Assembly: GCA_964423645.1 (NCBI GenBank) | Contig: CAYRFE010000025.1 | Span: 1 to 50,515 of the forward strand | Length of the DNA stretch: 50,515 bases | Reading direction: 5' to 3' | Source of the DNA: CAYRFE01 sp964423645 [NCBI: uncultured bacterium] | Lineage (GTDB): Bacteria; Macinerneyibacteriota; Macinerneyibacteria; Macinerneyibacteriales | In this document: in pieces, positions 26,273-35,842 of the stretch | Position numbering within the stretch: the stretch's first letter is position 1 | Layout of the letters: the number at the start of each line of letters is the position of its first letter | The notes under the pieces: model-generated | Databases searched by the model: none | What the model saw: the letters and a program-made list of their open reading frames with translations, nothing else | Told to the model about the DNA's origin: nothing | Program-made: the position numbers and the translations under genes

Positions 26273-27382
26273 CTATTCAGCGACAGCGGCATTATGTGCT
26301 TCACGTACACGAATTCTTTCATTATCTTTGTCTTTTTGCCGTCTCCAAGCGTGAAGAACAAGCGTTAATGCAATGATTCCATACGACACGAAAACACGGA
26401 AATATTCTCCGAGTTGTGCTTTTCCGAACATTTCCTGCCCTGCCATAGGAGATACAACAAACATAAGGTGAAACAACATAACTCCGATGAATACATTTGG
26501 GATAGATGCCTTACTCACTGTTGCTCCGCCGATTAAAAGTGATGCTACAGCAAACATCGCAGCTTGGTCATGGCTGTTATATGTATTGAGCGTTCCGATG
26601 TTTTGAAGAAATATGATCTGTCCGATACACGCCAATACGGTTGAAATAACAATTGCAATGATTCGTGTGCGTTCTACCGGTATACCCACTGCATCTGCCA
26701 CTGACATATTCTGCCCTACGGCTCGCATATCTTGCCCAAGCTTGGTCTTGCGAAACCACAAAATAAATCCGCAAAGTGCCGCGATCACTAAAAACGTTAA
26801 CCCGGGTATTTTTATCGGGCCGATCTGAAACATAAGTAAATTGTCAATGACCTGACGCACACCGTCCAAGCTAACCGCGTTACGAATCCCATAACCGCGT
26901 GAAAGCACGAGATCTGCACGATTAATATGAATGATCGGACCCATTGCGTATAAGACGACCATCTGGTAAATACCGTTGATAAAAAAGCCCAATATCATTG
27001 ATGTGACCATTTCACGACCTTTGGCCTTATTAAGAATATATCCGCACAGTATGCCTAAAAGAATCGCAATAGGAAGTGCAAGCAATACCGCCATTGAAAG
27101 TCCGCCGATACCGGTAATTTGCCAATCTGTGATCATAATAAGCGCAATTTGGCCTGCCATTGCGCCAAGTACCATACCAAAATTCAATCCCATTCCTGCC
27201 ATGATCGGTAACAATAGCGACAAAACTAAAAATGAATTACGAGCCAGGCGTGTGACGATCTCCTGCACCAGATAGGGCATTGAAAAACCTGACATGGGAA
27301 TGGCTGCCGCACTCAATACGAGAAAAAGGATCGGAACAATATTAGAGCCAAGAAGATGACGTATATTCGATTCGCGTTTCAT
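26273..27382 (-). CDS. ABC transporter permease, RbsC/BPD_transp_2 type (second permease)
   Basis: 369 residues, nine or ten membrane helices. Family marks are GMGLNFGMVLGAMAGQIALI and the loop LGQDMRAVGQNMSVADAVGI, followed by ASLLIGGATVSKASIPNVFIG. Such permeases form a heterodimer in importers for sugars or nucleosides of the BMP type. The ATG overlaps the stop of the first permease gene (ATGA). Last gene of the DUF3798 operon. Confidence 0.88.
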   Translation of the reverse strand: MKRESNIRHLLGSNIVPILFLVLSAAAIPMSGFSMPYLVQEIVTRLARNSFLVLSLLLPIMAGMGLNFGMVLGAMAGQIALIMITDWQITGIGGLSMAVLLALPIAILLGILCGYILNKAKGREMVTSMILGFFINGIYQMVVLYAMGPIIHINRADLVLSRGYGIRNAVSLDGVRQVIDNLLMFQIGPIKIPGLTFLVIAALCGFILWFRKTKLGQDMRAVGQNMSVADAVGIPVERTRIIAIVISTVLACIGQIIFLQNIGTLNTYNSHDQAAMFAVASLLIGGATVSKASIPNVFIGVMLFHLMFVVSPMAGQEMFGKAQLGEYFRVFVSYGIIALTLVLHAWRRQKDKDNERIRVREAHNAAVAE

Positions 27383-28434
27383 GATCTCACCTGCATCTTC
27401 CTTGTCAACGCATACAAAATCATGCCATTGGACACAATTATTCGTATTACTTCGGATATATCAGTGTTCATCATACTGTTGATCACTGAGGGTGTCATTG
27501 TCAATAACCCTTGAAATAGAAAGGTACCGATTACCACATTAACAATTCCTGCCTTATGAACAGAGGCTCCGCCTATCAGGATAGCTGCTACGGCAGGAAA
27601 CGCCATAAAAAGAGGTGCAAGATAAATTTGTATAAATCCAAAACTCTGTTCATAGACGATGATTGCAATCGCCCCTAAAACCGTGGAAAAAATAACGGAG
27701 ACAGTGCGCATTTTATCGACATCAACACCTGATGCACGCGCAAAATCAGGATTTGAGCCTGCGGCGGTAACCGCAGTACCTGTTTTGGTTCTGAAAAACA
27801 GCCACACCAATAAACATATTAATGCAACAAAAATCAGCATTCCGGTGGGTATTTTCAGGACAAATGCTTCTGAAAACGGTATCTCGATACGCCATAAATT
27901 ATCCAATGCTTTTGACCAATATCCATCCAGACTTATTGTCGTACGTAAACCTGTTCCACCAAATCCCCATATCATTGTGGGGTTTTTATAGGGAAGCAGA
28001 AGCCACATGATACACATAAATGCGACGGACGAAAACCCCACATAAGTGGCAATCATCATTTCATCGCCTTTAACTTTATTCAACAATTTTCCATATCCCC
28101 ACCCGAATATCAACGCAAAAGGAATCGCTAAGAGAAGTGCAGAAAGGAAACCGGGAATACCTTTAATACCGATCTCAAGACTCAATGTCGCGCCTAATAA
28201 TCCTGCGATGATTCCCAGCGGTAACCCGAAATTTAATCCGCATCCCGATTGAACCATTGGCACGAGAGCAAGTACCATAATTGCGCTCATTCCGAACCGT
28301 ACAAAGGTATCGTTAATGGAATCATCTAAACGTACGTTTACCATGGGAGCGACCACAAAAAGAGACAACAAGAACAGCCCTATAATAATCCGAGGCCATC
28401 CTGCCGTTGCAATAAAAGCGTATATCCTATTCAT
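27379..28434 (-). CDS. ABC transporter permease, RbsC/BPD_transp_2 type (first permease)
   Basis: 351 residues with about nine membrane helices; GCGLNFGLPLGIIAGLLGA and TGTAVTAAGSNPDFARASG match its partner permease, and AILIGGASVHKAGIVNVVIG is the paired segment. It is a diverged paralogue of the next gene, as expected for the two halves of one channel. Its ATG overlaps the ATPase stop (ATGA) and its stop overlaps the next start, so the three genes are strictly coupled. Confidence 0.88.
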   Translation of the reverse strand: MNRIYAFIATAGWPRIIIGLFLLSLFVVAPMVNVRLDDSINDTFVRFGMSAIMVLALVPMVQSGCGLNFGLPLGIIAGLLGATLSLEIGIKGIPGFLSALLLAIPFALIFGWGYGKLLNKVKGDEMMIATYVGFSSVAFMCIMWLLLPYKNPTMIWGFGGTGLRTTISLDGYWSKALDNLWRIEIPFSEAFVLKIPTGMLIFVALICLLVWLFFRTKTGTAVTAAGSNPDFARASGVDVDKMRTVSVIFSTVLGAIAIIVYEQSFGFIQIYLAPLFMAFPAVAAILIGGASVHKAGIVNVVIGTFLFQGLLTMTPSVINSMMNTDISEVIRIIVSNGMILYALTRKMQVRS

Positions 28435-30038
28435 CGCGTATCACCTGCCTTATTACTTTCTGCACCAAGCATGAGTAACCCAAAATCCGCCGCAGGTGTG
28501 TGTGCCGGCAGTATACCGGCAATTCTGCCTTCATCAACAATTGCGATACGTGAACAAATAGAACGTAATTCTTCCAATTCAGAAGATATCATCACTATCG
28601 TAGTGCCATTTTCTTCATTATATCGACGTAACGCATCTAAAACGAGCTTCTTAGCTCCAATATCAATGCCACGTGTAGGTTCAGATACAAATAACAACTT
28701 CGGACCGACTGCAAATGCTTTTGCAAGACAAATTTTTTGTTGATTCCCACCCGATAATTCTCGTGCCAACTGTGTCGGTCCCGTACATTTTATATCAAGC
28801 ATTTTTATATAGTTATCTGCAGTGTCACGAATCGCTTTGTCATCTCGTAGTAAAATTAATCCGTTCAAATATGATTTTAAATATTTATTTTTACTTTGCA
28901 TCACTGTGAAAGTAATATTCCAATCGATCGGTTCATCTAAAAGTAATCCGACACCGCGCCTGTCTTCCGATACAAATGCCATGCCTGTTTGCAAAGCTTT
29001 CGCCGGATTATTAAAAAGCACGTCCACCCCGTCAAGCAACGCAACTCCGCCGGAAGGATACAACCCCATAAGACCGTTTGGAATCGCCAATTTCCCTTGC
29101 CCTGCCAATCCACCTATACCAAATATTTCACCTCTCAAGACGTCAAAACTAACATCATGTACCGACTCCCCGGGCATATCTACCCACAAATGTTGTACAG
29201 ACAACATAACATCATCTGTCGATCCTTTTTGTTCATTATTTTTTGTATCAGTCATCTCTCGCCCCACCATCCATTCGGCGATTTGACGAATACTGACATC
29301 GGTCACCGGGGTATCTTTTACTACCGCGCCGTCACGTAATACCACGATTCTATCTGCAACATCGAGTATTTCTTGTAATCTATGAGAAATAAAAATGATC
29401 GCAATTCCTTTTGCGGCAAGTGCACGGAGTGCACGTAAAAGAATATCCGCCTCAGTTTCGGTAAGAACAGCCGTAGGTTCATCGAGTACAAGTATACGTA
29501 CATCATCCCGTTCTATTTCACGTGCGATTTCAGTGAATTGTTGATGTCCGATAGGCATTTCTTCAACAATCATATTTTCAGAGACCTCAACACCAAGAGT
29601 TGATATTGCTTTTTCTGCACGTGCTTTCATTGAATCCCTGTCAAGGGTTTCAAGTCTTTTGCCAAAAATATATGATACAATATTTTTATGTTTGGATTCT
29701 TGATTCAATACGATATTTTCAGTGGCCGTAAATCCCGGTATCAACGAAAATTCCTGATGAACCATTCCTATACCGGCTTTTAACGCATCAAAAGGACTGG
29801 TAAAATGGACTTCTTGTTCATCTATCGTAATTAACCCGGTATACCCGCCTGTCTCTGCAATGACCGGCATACCAAAGAGTATTTTCATAAGTGTAGTTTT
29901 CCCTGCACCGTTTTCACCGACAAGACCTATAATCTCTCCCGCAGACAGCGAAAACGACACATCTCGCAAAACAGGATTCCCCCCATATTCTTTCCCTACG
30001 TTCGCAAGCGTCAATAACGTCTTCTTTTCATCAGACAT
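28431..30038 (-). CDS. Duplicated ABC ATPase of a sugar/nucleoside-type importer
   Basis: 535 residues with two ATP-binding halves. The first half has Walker A GENGAGKTT (41-49), the degenerate signature MPIGHQQ and Walker B ILVLDEPTAV; the second has the weak Walker A GGLAGQGKLAI, the intact signature LSGGNQQK and LLFVSEPTRGID. This unequal pair is normal for the RbsA/MglA family. The ATG at 30038 has GAGAGGA upstream. A strong hairpin with T-run lies between this gene and the lipoprotein gene upstream. Confidence 0.9.
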   Translation of the reverse strand: MSDEKKTLLTLANVGKEYGGNPVLRDVSFSLSAGEIIGLVGENGAGKTTLMKILFGMPVIAETGGYTGLITIDEQEVHFTSPFDALKAGIGMVHQEFSLIPGFTATENIVLNQESKHKNIVSYIFGKRLETLDRDSMKARAEKAISTLGVEVSENMIVEEMPIGHQQFTEIAREIERDDVRILVLDEPTAVLTETEADILLRALRALAAKGIAIIFISHRLQEILDVADRIVVLRDGAVVKDTPVTDVSIRQIAEWMVGREMTDTKNNEQKGSTDDVMLSVQHLWVDMPGESVHDVSFDVLRGEIFGIGGLAGQGKLAIPNGLMGLYPSGGVALLDGVDVLFNNPAKALQTGMAFVSEDRRGVGLLLDEPIDWNITFTVMQSKNKYLKSYLNGLILLRDDKAIRDTADNYIKMLDIKCTGPTQLARELSGGNQQKICLAKAFAVGPKLLFVSEPTRGIDIGAKKLVLDALRRYNEENGTTIVMISSELEELRSICSRIAIVDEGRIAGILPAHTPAADFGLLMLGAESNKAGDTR

Positions 30039-30054
30039 AGTATTCCTCTCGGTT

Positions 30055-30085
30055 TATAAAAAAACGGCGGCTTACGCCGCCGTTT
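30055..30085 (-). terminator. Partial terminator between lipoprotein and ABC genes
   Basis: Perfect 10-base stem AAACGGCGGC / GCCGCCGTTT with a four-base loop (30062-30085), followed on the minus strand by a T-run. It probably reduces but does not stop transcription into the ABC genes, which have no other evident promoter. Confidence 0.75.
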
Positions 30086-30093
30086 CTAAGTGA

Positions 30094-31290
30094 TTATTTC
30101 TTGATTTTCAAATACTTATCAGGAACGACCACTTTCGTCATTCCAAGGTAACCCATACCAAAGACATATGTGTCCTGATATAATAATATATGATTCGGTT
30201 TTACTTCGTCGGTAGCAACATCAACATATTTGCTTCCGTTCCATTCAGCACCGGGAGTAAATTTCATATAACTTGCCATAAGCGCATTAAAATCATCCTT
30301 TGTTGCTTGGCCGTCAAGAATACGTTTTGCGAATTCACCAAGGGCCGCAGTTGTGGTATAGCCATAGGAATAAGCCCAGGTTCCCATACGTTTGCCGCCG
30401 CCTTTTGCAACAACTTCAGTTTCGACTTTTTTAAGAATAGCAGCCCAATCTCCTTGTTCTTGAGAAAGATCGATACCAAGTGCGCCCGGATACCCCATAA
30501 GCGGTGAAGGAAGATCTGCTTCAACAAAATAACCGCCTAACTCAACAATTCTTTTGAGCAACGGTTCGGTGTGTGCGTCATTTGTACAGAAAAAGGCAGT
30601 GTCCTGACCGTATTTTTTTAACCATGCAGGTACTTTTTCAAGAATGAATTGTTGTGCGCCTGCTTGTCCGACATCACTCGTAGGATCCGGAGCAGTCTCA
30701 AATGCAAACTTTAATCCGAGATCTTTACATGCAGCTTCCATAATAGCACGTCTGCGTGATAATAATTCATAACTCATGTGACGCGGGAAAGAAATATGCA
30801 CAAATGTCTTTGCGCCCATACGTTTTGCAGCTTCAATAATAAGATAGCCGCGCACAACATTATCCGCATTGATAACAAGATCGGCCGCAGGTTCAATGAC
30901 ACCCGGGTCTTCATGTGGTTCACCGGCAAATAATAATATGTCAGCGCGTTTTTCACGAACGCGTTTGAATGCTTCTGTGGTTCCAGGAATAGCCTGATTG
31001 ACAATGATAGCTTTCATTTTTGGATCATCTGCAAGCCCAACGATCTGGGCTATAACAGTTTCCTGTTCAGACATGAAATTATCAGGATAGGTAATGTGTT
31101 TGATAATACCATTGGTCTTCACATCCCCGTACTCTTTGATAAGTCGTTCTGCGCCACGCAGATCATCTTCAGACTGAGACACCGTACCGGTAACAACACC
31201 GATATGATACGGTGCGGTCGATCCCTTTTTACACGATATCACTCCCAACATGACCAAAAGACTCAGCACAACAGTCAAAACCCTCTTCAT
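30094..31290 (-). CDS. DUF3798 family solute-binding lipoprotein
   Basis: 398 residues from ATG 31290 (AAGGAGG seven bases before); an in-frame GTG three bases earlier is too close to the ribosome binding site. Lipobox VISC with Cys20. The body matches the DUF3798 pattern as I know it: YHIGVVTGTVSQSEDDLRGA (in part), TYPDNFMSEQET, IVNQAIPGTTEAF, FAGEPHEDPGVI, HISFPRHMSYELLSRRR and FFCTNDAHTEPLL. It resembles periplasmic binding proteins and stands first in an ABC importer operon, so it is the likely receptor; the ligand is unknown. Confidence 0.9.
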   Translation of the reverse strand: MKRVLTVVLSLLVMLGVISCKKGSTAPYHIGVVTGTVSQSEDDLRGAERLIKEYGDVKTNGIIKHITYPDNFMSEQETVIAQIVGLADDPKMKAIIVNQAIPGTTEAFKRVREKRADILLFAGEPHEDPGVIEPAADLVINADNVVRGYLIIEAAKRMGAKTFVHISFPRHMSYELLSRRRAIMEAACKDLGLKFAFETAPDPTSDVGQAGAQQFILEKVPAWLKKYGQDTAFFCTNDAHTEPLLKRIVELGGYFVEADLPSPLMGYPGALGIDLSQEQGDWAAILKKVETEVVAKGGGKRMGTWAYSYGYTTTAALGEFAKRILDGQATKDDFNALMASYMKFTPGAEWNGSKYVDVATDEVKPNHILLYQDTYVFGMGYLGMTKVVVPDKYLKIKK

Positions 31291-31308
31291 CACAATCCCT
31301 CCTTTTTA

Positions 31309-31328
31309 GGTAAAACAATTCGTTTACC
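31309..31328 (-). promoter_or_regulatory. Palindromic operator candidate
   Basis: Minus strand GGTAAACGAATTGTTTTACC: six-base perfect arms around AATT, just downstream of the -10 box and before the ribosome binding site. The form is like LacI/GalR-family sites. No such regulator gene is in the window. Confidence 0.5.
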
Positions 31329-31338
31329 AAACAGACAC

Positions 31339-31367
31339 ACTATATCATGCAGTTTGCATAATGTCAA
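31339..31367 (-). promoter_or_regulatory. Promoter of the DUF3798/ABC operon
   Basis: Minus strand TTGACA (31367-31362), 17-base spacer, TATAGT (31344-31339). Perfect -35 box, close -10 box. Confidence 0.8.
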
Positions 31368-31446
31368 CAATGGAAATAGAAAGTTTTGATGCGCCAATAT
31401 AATGATATTCAAACTATTATTTCCCTATAAAGTCACTCAACTTAAC

Positions 31447-31473
31447 AAAAAAAGGCAGGGGTACTCCCTGCCT
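31447..31473 (-). terminator. Terminator of porin A and end of the array
   Basis: Minus strand AGGCAGGG-AGTAC-CCCTGCCT-like stem (31473-31453) followed by TTTTTTTG, 23 bases after the porin A stop. Confidence 0.85.
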
Positions 31474-31495
31474 GTATAATTGAACACATCAATAA

Positions 31496-32890
31496 TCAGA
31501 AAGAATACTGTAATTGCATCGACATTTCATGCGCATTTTCAAGTTCGACTTCATCGACATTGAACTTCCAAAAATCACCGGCAAAAAACATTGCATAGAC
31601 GGCTTTAAATTGAAGCCCATCGATAATGTTTGTTTTTACACCGAGATCAATTTCCGTGCCGATCGATGAATCAGGCGACTTATAAAAAGTGGTTTCTTCG
31701 GTACTGTCGGTTGAGCGTAAAATACCGAAATTAGCAAATGCGAAATCATACGAAAGATTTGCCGATATTACCATCAACCCGTACATGCCGCCGTAACCGC
31801 TGTTCACTGCCTGGCGATCGCATACATCACCGCGTCCGTAATATTCAAGCCCGTAAGCGGTCTGCCACTGATTTCCGTAAAATACTCTCGGGTCATGCAC
31901 CAATTGAGGATCAAAATCCAATAGAACAAAAGCACCGTTCCAATTCGTTATACTTTCTTCTTCAATCTTAAACGGCGTATATCCGAAATTAAGCTTCACT
32001 GAAAACTTATCCATTGTATACTGTGCATAGGTATAGGCAAACCATGCACCCATATCAAAATCAAAACTGGTCACAGGATCAACTTCGTTGTTGTACAACG
32101 TTAACGTACCGCTTGAAGCCACAAAATGACCGCCGAATGACATGGTATCATTTAACATATAGTCAAGCCCTGCACCATAATACGCCATACGATACTGTGC
32201 TGAACCATTCCACGGTGCCATTGCACCAATATAAAAATCGCGCAAATAATCATAATAAAAAGCGGCCTTCACTGTCAATGCGTCATTCATTTTGTAGTTC
32301 ATATCAAAAAGAAACAAGGTTTCTGAGCAATCAAGTAATCCCTCCTCGGTACCGGCATCAACATCATCATCGCGAAGTGCAAGATATCCGATGTTTGCAT
32401 TAAACGTATCATTTGCATGATTAATGATTATACCGACTGCTTCATCGCTATACACCGAGTATTGGAAAATATCATCATACCCTTGTAAACCAACTCGAAA
32501 CGTCGTATTACCTCCAAATAATTCAGGTTTAAATTGGAGATATGCTAAGCGGGTGCGCAAATTGACTTCGCGCTCATTATAATTTTTATTACCCCATTGT
32601 TCGTCACCGACTTGTATCTCAAAATGAGCGGACAGCGCATCGGTAAAAGATGCCTCCACGCCAAAACGATACCGCTGGTAAGCACGATTAAACAAATCCG
32701 TACCTTCTATGAAATTGTGGTCAATATGAAACCAATCATGATCAAATGACGTTTGATCGGTATACATAAACCGTATCTCTCCGGTAAATTTCCATGTCGT
32801 ATCGCCAAGTTTAAATCCCTCTGCATCTTCAGCATGAACACACAGTGCCCCTGTGATCATAATAAAAAACACAAATAATATTCTTTTCAT
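31496..32890 (-). CDS. Porin-like outer-membrane protein A (tandem array member)
   Basis: 464 residues. Signal peptide about 1-20 (CVHA cut before EDAEG). It is the most divergent of the eight paralogues, with NRAYQRYRFGVEASFTDALS where others read NRMYQRYRFGVT, but keeps VGDEQWGNKNYNEREVN, GYDDIFQYSVYSDEAVG, RDDDVD, YYGRGDVCDRQAVNSGYGG and a C-terminus in MSMQLQYSF typical of a beta-barrel. It has one additional Cys (LLDCSETLF). Ribosome binding site GAGGGA. No promoter stands directly before it: it lies 70 bases behind porin B with a hairpin between, and is probably transcribed from the promoter of porin C. Substrate unknown. Confidence 0.85.
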   Translation of the reverse strand: MKRILFVFFIMITGALCVHAEDAEGFKLGDTTWKFTGEIRFMYTDQTSFDHDWFHIDHNFIEGTDLFNRAYQRYRFGVEASFTDALSAHFEIQVGDEQWGNKNYNEREVNLRTRLAYLQFKPELFGGNTTFRVGLQGYDDIFQYSVYSDEAVGIIINHANDTFNANIGYLALRDDDVDAGTEEGLLDCSETLFLFDMNYKMNDALTVKAAFYYDYLRDFYIGAMAPWNGSAQYRMAYYGAGLDYMLNDTMSFGGHFVASSGTLTLYNNEVDPVTSFDFDMGAWFAYTYAQYTMDKFSVKLNFGYTPFKIEEESITNWNGAFVLLDFDPQLVHDPRVFYGNQWQTAYGLEYYGRGDVCDRQAVNSGYGGMYGLMVISANLSYDFAFANFGILRSTDSTEETTFYKSPDSSIGTEIDLGVKTNIIDGLQFKAVYAMFFAGDFWKFNVDEVELENAHEMSMQLQYSF

Positions 32891-32923
32891 ATACTTTTCC
32901 CTCGCTTTCCTTTAAAAACAGAG

Positions 32924-32955
32924 AATCCCTGCGAATACTTCTATTCGCAGGGATT
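32924..32955 (-). terminator. Hairpin between porin B and porin A
   Basis: Perfect 14-base stem with a four-base loop (AATCCCTGCGAATA / TATTCGCAGGGATT), followed on the minus strand by CTCTGTTTTTAAAGG. Partial terminator or 3' stabiliser. Confidence 0.7.
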
Positions 32956-32960
32956 ATTAA

Positions 32961-34313
32961 TTAGAACGTATACAATAATTGCATTGAAAGTTCGTGAGCA
33001 TTCTCGACTTCGGCTTCGTCATAGCCGAATTTCCAAAAATCACCGGTAATAAACATTGCATAGACAGCTTTAAACTCAAGCCCTTCCATAACATGCGTTT
33101 TTATACCAAAGTCAAATTCTGTTCCTATCGTCTTATCATAATCATCCCAACCAAATAAAGCACCATCTTCATAAGTATGCTTCATAATACCGAAATTCGC
33201 AAATGCAAAATCATATGCCACATTTACCGACATAACCATCAACCCGGGCCAGTATCCGTAATAATTGGCCATTGCCATACGGTCACAGACATCCCCACGA
33301 CCGAAATATTCAAGCCCGTAGCCGCTCATCCACTGATTACCCCGAGCAAAAGCTATAGCCGTGCCATTTAAATCAAGCAACGAGAATGCACCGCGCCATG
33401 ATGTCACACGATACGGCTCTCCGGGTTCATCGGGATTTTCACGATCATATGGTGTATAGCCATAGTTGAATTTTGCAAAAAACTTATCTTTTTCGTATGA
33501 TGCATAGCCGTATGCAAAATAACCATCGATGTCCCATGTAGAAGTTTCATAATTTCCTGTTCCGTCATTAATTACAAAATGTCCTCCGACATTCACATTT
33601 TCAATCACTTTATAATCAACTCCGAGACCATAATAAATCATCTTATAATCAAGATATCCAAAGCCCATATCTTCCCTCATTGCATGGTCTTCGTAATAAA
33701 AAGCGGATTTAACAGATAAGGTATCCATCAACTGATACTTCATGTCAAAAATCGCAAACGTGGTTGCTGCAGGCACTAAATAAGTTGCATCTGCATCAAC
33801 GTCTTCATCGCGTAGCGTCAAAAAACCCATATTCGTTGTCATTTTATCATTTGCATAATTGGCGATGATACCCACGCCCTCATCACTCCATACCGAATAA
33901 AGGAAAATGTCATCGTAAGGTTGTAATCCCGCAGTAAATGTCAAACCTTCAATAAAATCAGGTTTATACTGCAAATATGCATAAAGTGAGCGAACATTGA
34001 TCTCTCGTTCATTATAATTACTGTTTCCCCATTCTTCATCCCCTACCTGAAGCTTGTAGTACGCCAATAGGTTTGGTGAAAATTCTGCTGTGATTCCCAG
34101 TCTGTAGCGTTGATACATGCGATTTATACTTCCAAAATCATAGTAATAACCTTCTCCATAAGCACTTGGATCTGTTTGATCCGTATACATAAAGCGTATC
34201 TCACCGTCGAGCTTCCAGTTTGTTTTTCCGATCTTTATCCCCTCAGAGTCTTGTGCAAAAAGTGAAACAGCAAGTGCAATCACTGATAACGCGATAACAA
34301 ATACTTTTCTCAT
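32961..34313 (-). CDS. Porin-like outer-membrane protein B (type II)
   Basis: 450 residues from ATG 34313 with TTGGAGGTAGGGGG upstream; the longer frame to 34373 covers this site and the hairpin. Signal peptide about 1-20 (LFAQ). It defines, with porin G, a second sequence type: NRMYQRYRLGITAEFSPNLL, VGDEEWGNSNYNERE, SVWSDEGVGI, TLRDEDVDAD, YYEDHAMREDMGFGY and MANYYGYWPGLMVMSVNVAYDF. The shared GRGDVCDR and the barrel-type C-terminus MSMQLLYTF are kept. It has no promoter of its own; it follows porin C by 65 bases. Confidence 0.88.
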   Translation of the reverse strand: MRKVFVIALSVIALAVSLFAQDSEGIKIGKTNWKLDGEIRFMYTDQTDPSAYGEGYYYDFGSINRMYQRYRLGITAEFSPNLLAYYKLQVGDEEWGNSNYNEREINVRSLYAYLQYKPDFIEGLTFTAGLQPYDDIFLYSVWSDEGVGIIANYANDKMTTNMGFLTLRDEDVDADATYLVPAATTFAIFDMKYQLMDTLSVKSAFYYEDHAMREDMGFGYLDYKMIYYGLGVDYKVIENVNVGGHFVINDGTGNYETSTWDIDGYFAYGYASYEKDKFFAKFNYGYTPYDRENPDEPGEPYRVTSWRGAFSLLDLNGTAIAFARGNQWMSGYGLEYFGRGDVCDRMAMANYYGYWPGLMVMSVNVAYDFAFANFGIMKHTYEDGALFGWDDYDKTIGTEFDFGIKTHVMEGLEFKAVYAMFITGDFWKFGYDEAEVENAHELSMQLLYTF

Positions 34314-34348
34314 CCCCCTACCTCCAATTTTATTTAAACCAACCATAA

Positions 34349-34368
34349 GAGGCGGGAGATCCCGCCTC
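34349..34368 (-). terminator. Hairpin between porin C and porin B
   Basis: Perfect eight-base stem GAGGCGGG / CCCGCCTC with loop AGAT; no T-run on the minus strand, so likely an mRNA processing or stabilising element rather than a terminator. Confidence 0.55.
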
Positions 34369-34378
34369 ATCACATCCG

Positions 34379-35785
34379 TTAAAACGCATAACGCAATTGC
34401 ATTGACATTTCATGTGCATTCTCAACTTCTACATTTCCTCCAAAAGTATAGAAATCACCTGCAAAAAACATTGCGTATACTGCCTTAAACTCAAGACCTT
34501 CCATAACATTAGTTTTTACCCCGAGATCAATTTCTGTTCCGATAGATTTGCTGAAATCTTCAGGAAAAAAGCCTTCGTCATACGTAAAATTCATAATACC
34601 GAAATTCGCAAACATGAAGTCATACGACAAATTTGCCGATACGACCATCAATCCGCCCCATCCGCCATATCCGCCATTGACAGCCTGACGATCACATACA
34701 TCACCGCGACCGAAATATTCAAGACCGTATGCGGTTTGCCACTGATTACCATTCACAAACATGTAACCTTCTGATGCCGCAAAACCGGAATCAACAAGTG
34801 GAAATGCGCCACTCCAACTCGTGATTTGCACATCGGTTCCCTCAACCTCAAAATTATACGGAGTATATCCGAAATTAGCACGTGCCGTAAATTTATCCAT
34901 TGAATATGATGTATACGCATACGCAAACCAACCTGAAATATCAATCTGATATGATTCGACAGCATACTCATATTCGGTCATGCTACCACTGCGCATCACA
35001 AAATGACCACCGAATGAAAGCGAATCATTCATCTTATAATCAACGCCTGCACCATAATACGCCATAGCATACGCGTATGAATACTCGCCGTCATCGTATA
35101 CAAAATCGCGTATAGTGTCATAATAGAATGCGCCTTTTACATTCAATGCATCAGTCATCTTATAATTCATGTCGAATACGAATAAGGTTTCTGATGCCGG
35201 CCAAATATAATATTCTTCATTTTCTGCCGCATCATAATCATTATCCACATCATCATCGCGAAGAGTGAAATAACCGAGATTTGCAGAAAAAGCGTCAGTT
35301 GTATGATTAATCAACATACCTACTGCTTCATCACTGTATACGGAATACTGGAAGATGTCATCGTATGGTTGCAAGCCAAGACGAATAGACGTGTTATCAC
35401 CCAAAAATTCGGGAGCGAACTGCAAATATGCATACAAAGTTTTAATGTTGACCTCGCGCTCATTATAATTCTTGTTTCCCCATTGTTCGTCACCCACTTG
35501 GAGTTGAAAGTGTGCCGATAAGCGATCGCTCAACGCGCCCGTTACACCAAAACGATACCGTTGATACATACGATTGAACTCATCATACCCGGAATAACCC
35601 GGTGCTCTATATACCGGAAACAAAGTACTGTAGTAATAAGGGTCGCTTTGATCGGTATACATAAACCGTATCTCTCCATTGAAAGTCCAGGTCGTATCAC
35701 CTATTTTTATCCCCTCATTGTCTTGAGCAAAAACAAAAGAACTCAAAAACACCCCCAGAATCAACACCAACATTCCTTTTTTCAT
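34379..35785 (-). CDS. Porin-like outer-membrane protein C
   Basis: 468 residues from ATG 35785, with GGAGGTGGC upstream; the 32 residues in front of it in the open frame cross the promoter and are rejected. Signal peptide about 1-20 (FVFAQ). Type I member: RMYQRYRFGVTGALSDRLS, VGDEQWGNKNYNEREVN, GLQPYDDIFQYSVYSDEAVG, TLRDDDVDNDYDAAENEEYY (a long acidic loop), FGRGDVCDRQAVNGGYGG and MSMQLRYAF at the end. Closest to porin D. First gene of a C-B-A unit, with its own promoter. Confidence 0.9.
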   Translation of the reverse strand: MKKGMLVLILGVFLSSFVFAQDNEGIKIGDTTWTFNGEIRFMYTDQSDPYYYSTLFPVYRAPGYSGYDEFNRMYQRYRFGVTGALSDRLSAHFQLQVGDEQWGNKNYNEREVNIKTLYAYLQFAPEFLGDNTSIRLGLQPYDDIFQYSVYSDEAVGMLINHTTDAFSANLGYFTLRDDDVDNDYDAAENEEYYIWPASETLFVFDMNYKMTDALNVKGAFYYDTIRDFVYDDGEYSYAYAMAYYGAGVDYKMNDSLSFGGHFVMRSGSMTEYEYAVESYQIDISGWFAYAYTSYSMDKFTARANFGYTPYNFEVEGTDVQITSWSGAFPLVDSGFAASEGYMFVNGNQWQTAYGLEYFGRGDVCDRQAVNGGYGGWGGLMVVSANLSYDFMFANFGIMNFTYDEGFFPEDFSKSIGTEIDLGVKTNVMEGLEFKAVYAMFFAGDFYTFGGNVEVENAHEMSMQLRYAF

Positions 35786-35814
35786 GAATGCCACCTCCAT
35801 TTTTTTATAGGTAT

Positions 35815-35842
35815 AGTATAGACATATAATTTTGTTTGTCAA
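35815..35842 (-). promoter_or_regulatory. Promoter of porin C (and B, A)
   Basis: Minus strand TTGACA (35842-35837), 16-base spacer, TATACT (35820-35815). Confidence 0.8.

Noticed and set aside
30062-30085. Full terminator that ends the DUF3798 gene as a separate unit
   Set aside because: The downstream ABC genes show no promoter of their own in the 55-base gap, so partial termination is more likely.
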